6,142 nucleotides of DNA from Bacillota bacterium (GTDB lineage Bacteria > Bacillota > Clostridia > Peptostreptococcales > Anaerovoracaceae), in contig JAEEIC010000031.1 of the NCBI GenBank assembly GCA_016281165.1, positions 1-6,142 on the forward strand, written 5' to 3'. Made by a program: the position numbers and the translations under genes. Positions 3,556-6,142 of the stretch are shown here, in pieces; positions within the stretch are counted from its first letter, which is position 1; every line of letters begins with the position of its first letter. Below the pieces are notes generated by a model that worked only from the letters and a program-made list of their open reading frames with translations, did no database searches and was not told the DNA's origin.

Positions 3556-6142
3556 ATGTTAAGACGAATTGCGCGAAGATTCCTGACTCTGGTCGTCACA
3601 TTATCGATGCTTCTCGGCGCCGTGCCGCTCGCAGCCCTGCCGGTGTACGCGGCCGGCAGCCTCGACACCGGGATAGAAGGGCTCTCCGCCAGCTATGACA
3701 AAGGGACGTGGACCAATAACGGCACCACGATCACGGGAAGTGTGAAAACGAGCAGTTCACAGGGATGTACGGGAACTACATACGAAGCCGAGACTGGGAC
3801 CCTCACGTTCACCAACAGCGGAGCATCCAACGGGATCCTGAGTTTTAATGCGGAGCTGACCTCCGGTACCGGCACTTTTACGGACGGCGGCAGCAGATCC
3901 GTCGAGCTCGCTCCCGGCGGCACCTCCACCGTTACCATCAGTTCGAACAGTTCGGCGGAAGATACTTCAGTCATCACCATAAGCAATCTCTCGTTTTCTT
4001 TTATCCACGACGTCAGCGTGACATGCGGGTCAGCTTCGAACGGCACTTACACGGTAGACGGACAGGCCGCTTCGGCGGGCCTCGTGATCACGAAATCCTC
4101 CGACGTGAAGTTCGCCTTTGCCGCGACTCCCTCGTCTGGATACAAGTTCCTGGGATGGTATGACGGCACCAATGACAGATATCTCTCTTTAAGCCAGTCC
4201 TATACCGACTACGTGTCCGAAGACAAGACAGTGTATCCTGTCTTCATCGCTTCGTCCGCACCGGTCTTCAAGACGGGCGGCAACTATTTTGCCGACCTGA
4301 ACGACGCTGTAGCGTATTCTCAGCAGAGCGGTCAGAGCAAGATCACTCTTATAGGCAGCGGGACTCTTCCCGCCGGGACCTATCAGATACCGGCAGGGAA
4401 GACTCTTCTCATCCCGTTCGACGAGAACGAGACTTTGTATACCTCGACTCCGACCGTCGTCTATAACTCTCACGTAATGCCGACAGCATACAAGACGCTG
4501 ACGATGGCGGACGGAGCGTCGATCATCATCGAGAACAAAGGGGCCGTATCCCTTGGCGGCAAACTCAGCGCTCAAGGGCAGTACGGCGGATGGAACGGGA
4601 CTCCCACAGGCCCCGACGGCCGCATCAATATGCAGTCCGGCAGCTCCATAACCGTAAGATCCGGCGGGAACCTTTACTGCTGGGGCTATATATACGGCTC
4701 CGGCTCCGTAGTGGCGGAGTCCAGATCGACTGTCTACGAAGCATTTCAGATCAAGGACTGGCGCGGCGGAAGCGCGACCTCAAATGTATATGATTACGCG
4801 TTTATCTTCAATCAGTACTATGTCCAGAACATAGAAGTCCCGATGACGATATACTCCGGAGCAGCAGAGAAGCTCTATTCTTCTGTAAACGCAAGCAATT
4901 CGGCCCATCCGATCGGCGCTACGTTCATAGGATCCGGCGGTCTTTTCAGTATTTCGAACGGCTATCTGGTCAAGGACTATATCGAGAGCTCCGACCGCCT
5001 GCAGGTAGACGTTTTCGGAGATATATCCATTTCTCCGATGAGGATCACAGGTCTTCCGTTGATCGGTTCGATCAGTACAGAAGATTATGTGCTTCCGATC
5101 ACCGGCAATTTGACTATAAACGTTCACGATGGAACGACGAACGTATCTCAGGATCTGGAGCTGCTCCCTTCGGTCGAGCTGACGATCGATGAAGGAGCCA
5201 CGTTCAATGTTTCCTCCAACAAAAGGGTATATGTTTACGATAACGATGACTGGGGTCTGTTCACCGGTACAGCCAGACTCTACGTCATAGGTTATTCCGT
5301 CGCAAACGGTACGACTGCAAAACGTACCGCCGCGAGCCTCACTGATGCCAAGATCGACGTCAATGGCGTCCTCAATGTAGCCGGGGATCTATATACATCT
5401 TCCGGCGGCGCGAATATAACCAGTTCAGAAGGAACAGGCACGGTCATTATGACTAAAGCCGCGGGGACTTCTGATGTTACGCTTTATGAGATGGCAAACA
5501 ATTCGACCAAGACCGGAGTAACGTTTGTCCCTGCGAAACTCCATAACGGCTGCGCCGATCCTGCCTACACCGAGACCGTCGGATCAGCGGCCGGGACGGA
5601 GTTCTATTACTGCGCCCAGTGCGATCCCGACGGGATCTGGGAGACTGAGCATACCGTTTCCCACATCCATCAGTACGGCGAGCCGGTCTGGAGCTGGACA
5701 GGCAACGACGCCGACGGCTACACCGCTGCTTCCGCGAGCTTTACCTGCGTCGCGGAGGGCTGCGAGGATCCCGCGCATACGGAAACTGCGGAGGCGGTCA
5801 TGAATACCGAAACGACTGCCGCGAGCTGCCTGCAGGCGGGACAGACCGTATATACCGCGTCCGCGGAATTCGGCGGCGAGACCTATACCGACAGCAAGAC
5901 TGTCGTCATCCCTGCGCTGTCTCACGATCTGACATTGATCGAGGCTCATGCCGCGACCTGTACTGAAGCCGGCAACAGCATGTATTATACTTGCTCCCGC
6001 TGCCACAAGTTCTTCAGTGACGCTGAGGGTACTGACGAGATCGCTGAGGGCAGCTGGACGATAGAAGCAAATGGTCATACTGAGGTTGTCGATCCTGCAG
6101 TGGAGCCTACCTGCACCGAGCCCGGCCTGACTGAGGGCAAAC
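3556..6142 (+). CDS. Large secreted surface protein with InlB-like, beta-rich and Cys-repeat regions, 3' truncated
   Basis: The frame is open from ATG 3556 to the window end (862 complete codons) and continues beyond it. AAAGAGG (3541-3547) lies 8 nt before the ATG. The N-terminus is a classical Sec signal peptide: RRIARR at 3-8, a hydrophobic core at 9-30, and probable cleavage after VYA at 32. Residues 34-155 form a Ser/Thr/Gly-rich beta domain of a kind common in clostridial surface proteins. Residues about 156-232 resemble a divergent InlB B-repeat, with GYKFLGWYDG at 195-204 and DKTVYPVF at 223-230. Residues about 236-650 are low in charge and rich in Thr, Ser, Gly and Asn, with recurring strand motifs such as VNGVLNVAGDLYTSSGG, suggesting a beta-solenoid or stacked beta domains. 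From 665 on there are Cys-containing repeats. No catalytic motif is visible. The anchoring signal must lie downstream. It is inferred to be an exported adhesin or cell-wall protein; the specific role is not recognised. It shares a transcript with the Lgt-like gene. Confidence 0.85.
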   Translation, partial: MLRRIARRFLTLVVTLSMLLGAVPLAALPVYAAGSLDTGIEGLSASYDKGTWTNNGTTITGSVKTSSSQGCTGTTYEAETGTLTFTNSGASNGILSFNAELTSGTGTFTDGGSRSVELAPGGTSTVTISSNSSAEDTSVITISNLSFSFIHDVSVTCGSASNGTYTVDGQAASAGLVITKSSDVKFAFAATPSSGYKFLGWYDGTNDRYLSLSQSYTDYVSEDKTVYPVFIASSAPVFKTGGNYFADLNDAVAYSQQSGQSKITLIGSGTLPAGTYQIPAGKTLLIPFDENETLYTSTPTVVYNSHVMPTAYKTLTMADGASIIIENKGAVSLGGKLSAQGQYGGWNGTPTGPDGRINMQSGSSITVRSGGNLYCWGYIYGSGSVVAESRSTVYEAFQIKDWRGGSATSNVYDYAFIFNQYYVQNIEVPMTIYSGAAEKLYSSVNASNSAHPIGATFIGSGGLFSISNGYLVKDYIESSDRLQVDVFGDISISPMRITGLPLIGSISTEDYVLPITGNLTINVHDGTTNVSQDLELLPSVELTIDEGATFNVSSNKRVYVYDNDDWGLFTGTARLYVIGYSVANGTTAKRTAASLTDAKIDVNGVLNVAGDLYTSSGGANITSSEGTGTVIMTKAAGTSDVTLYEMANNSTKTGVTFVPAKLHNGCADPAYTETVGSAAGTEFYYCAQCDPDGIWETEHTVSHIHQYGEPVWSWTGNDADGYTAASASFTCVAEGCEDPAHTETAEAVMNTETTAASCLQAGQTVYTASAEFGGETYTDSKTVVIPALSHDLTLIEAHAATCTEAGNSMYYTCSRCHKFFSDAEGTDEIAEGSWTIEANGHTEVVDPAVEPTCTEPGLTEGK
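5548..6142 (+). repeat. Cys-containing protein repeats in the C-terminal part of the surface protein
   Basis: The encoded protein holds degenerate repeats from residue 665 onward. GCADPAYTET (665-674) recurs as GCEDPAHTET (735-744), 70 residues later. The phrase A-(S/T)-C-x-(E/Q)-(A/P)-G appears at C758, C802 and C853, spaced 44 and 51 residues apart. CxxC pairs occur at 686-689 and 813-816, and His residues (H790, H841) sit at similar points between units. Such ATCTEAG/YYTCxxC repeats are widespread in clostridial secreted proteins. The CxxC spacing is compatible with metal binding or disulfides, which is inference. The repeats probably continue past the window end. Confidence 0.75.

Noticed and set aside
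4600..5460. DNA-level tandem repeats or mobile element ends in the beta-rich region
   Set aside because: The similarity is at protein motif level only; I see no terminal inverted repeats, target duplications or transposase.
5584..6078. A 164-codon antisense frame opposite the Cys-repeat region
   Set aside because: The + strand frame has clear repeat motifs and signal peptide continuity from 3556; the antisense frame has none.
3556..6142. Frameshift or pseudogene in the large surface gene
   Set aside because: I read the frame codon by codon from 3556 to the window end and found no stop; the missing C-terminus is only due to the window edge.

Overview
The window looks like a chromosomal segment of a moderately GC-rich Firmicute, most likely a member of the Clostridia. 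Two things point there. The primary sigma factor gene is followed at once by trmK, which is the Bacillus/Clostridium order (sigA-yqfN). The last gene also carries secretion and repeat domains typical of gut Clostridia surface proteins. The genus cannot be fixed from the sequence. Every gene is on the + strand.

Positions 1-1489 are the end of the macromolecular-synthesis operon. They hold the C-terminal 259 residues of the vegetative sigma factor (rpoD/sigA), overlapped by 8 nt by trmK, the tRNA m1A22 methyltransferase, which starts at a TTG codon. A well-formed sigma-70-type promoter inside the last codons of trmK drives rnpB (about 1501-1873), the RNase P RNA. Its 10-bp closing helix P1 and conserved core motifs are readable, and a strong intrinsic terminator (1878-1908) follows. 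Only 24 nt later comes xth/exoA (1933-2685), an exonuclease III-type AP endonuclease with all its catalytic residues, which ends in its own terminator (2701-2724).

Positions 2725-2867 are an intergenic regulatory region. It contains a small inverted repeat, a probable promoter, and a leader with two consecutive hairpins that share a U-rich segment; the second hairpin abuts the ribosome binding site. Behind it lies an accessory two-gene unit. The first gene is a small, divergent Lgt-family membrane protein (2868-3551) that lacks several catalytic residues of true Lgt and has cysteines at two of those positions. The second begins 4 nt later: a very large secreted protein (3556 to beyond the window end) with a signal peptide, an InlB-like repeat, a long beta-rich region and C-terminal Cys-containing repeats.

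The first half is therefore conserved housekeeping (transcription, tRNA modification, tRNA processing, DNA repair). The second half looks like a surface-exposed accessory module placed after the xth terminator. The most interesting signals are the altered active-site motif of the Lgt-like protein, its tight coupling to the surface protein, and the double-hairpin leader. I see no CRISPR array, transposase, tRNA gene or defence system.
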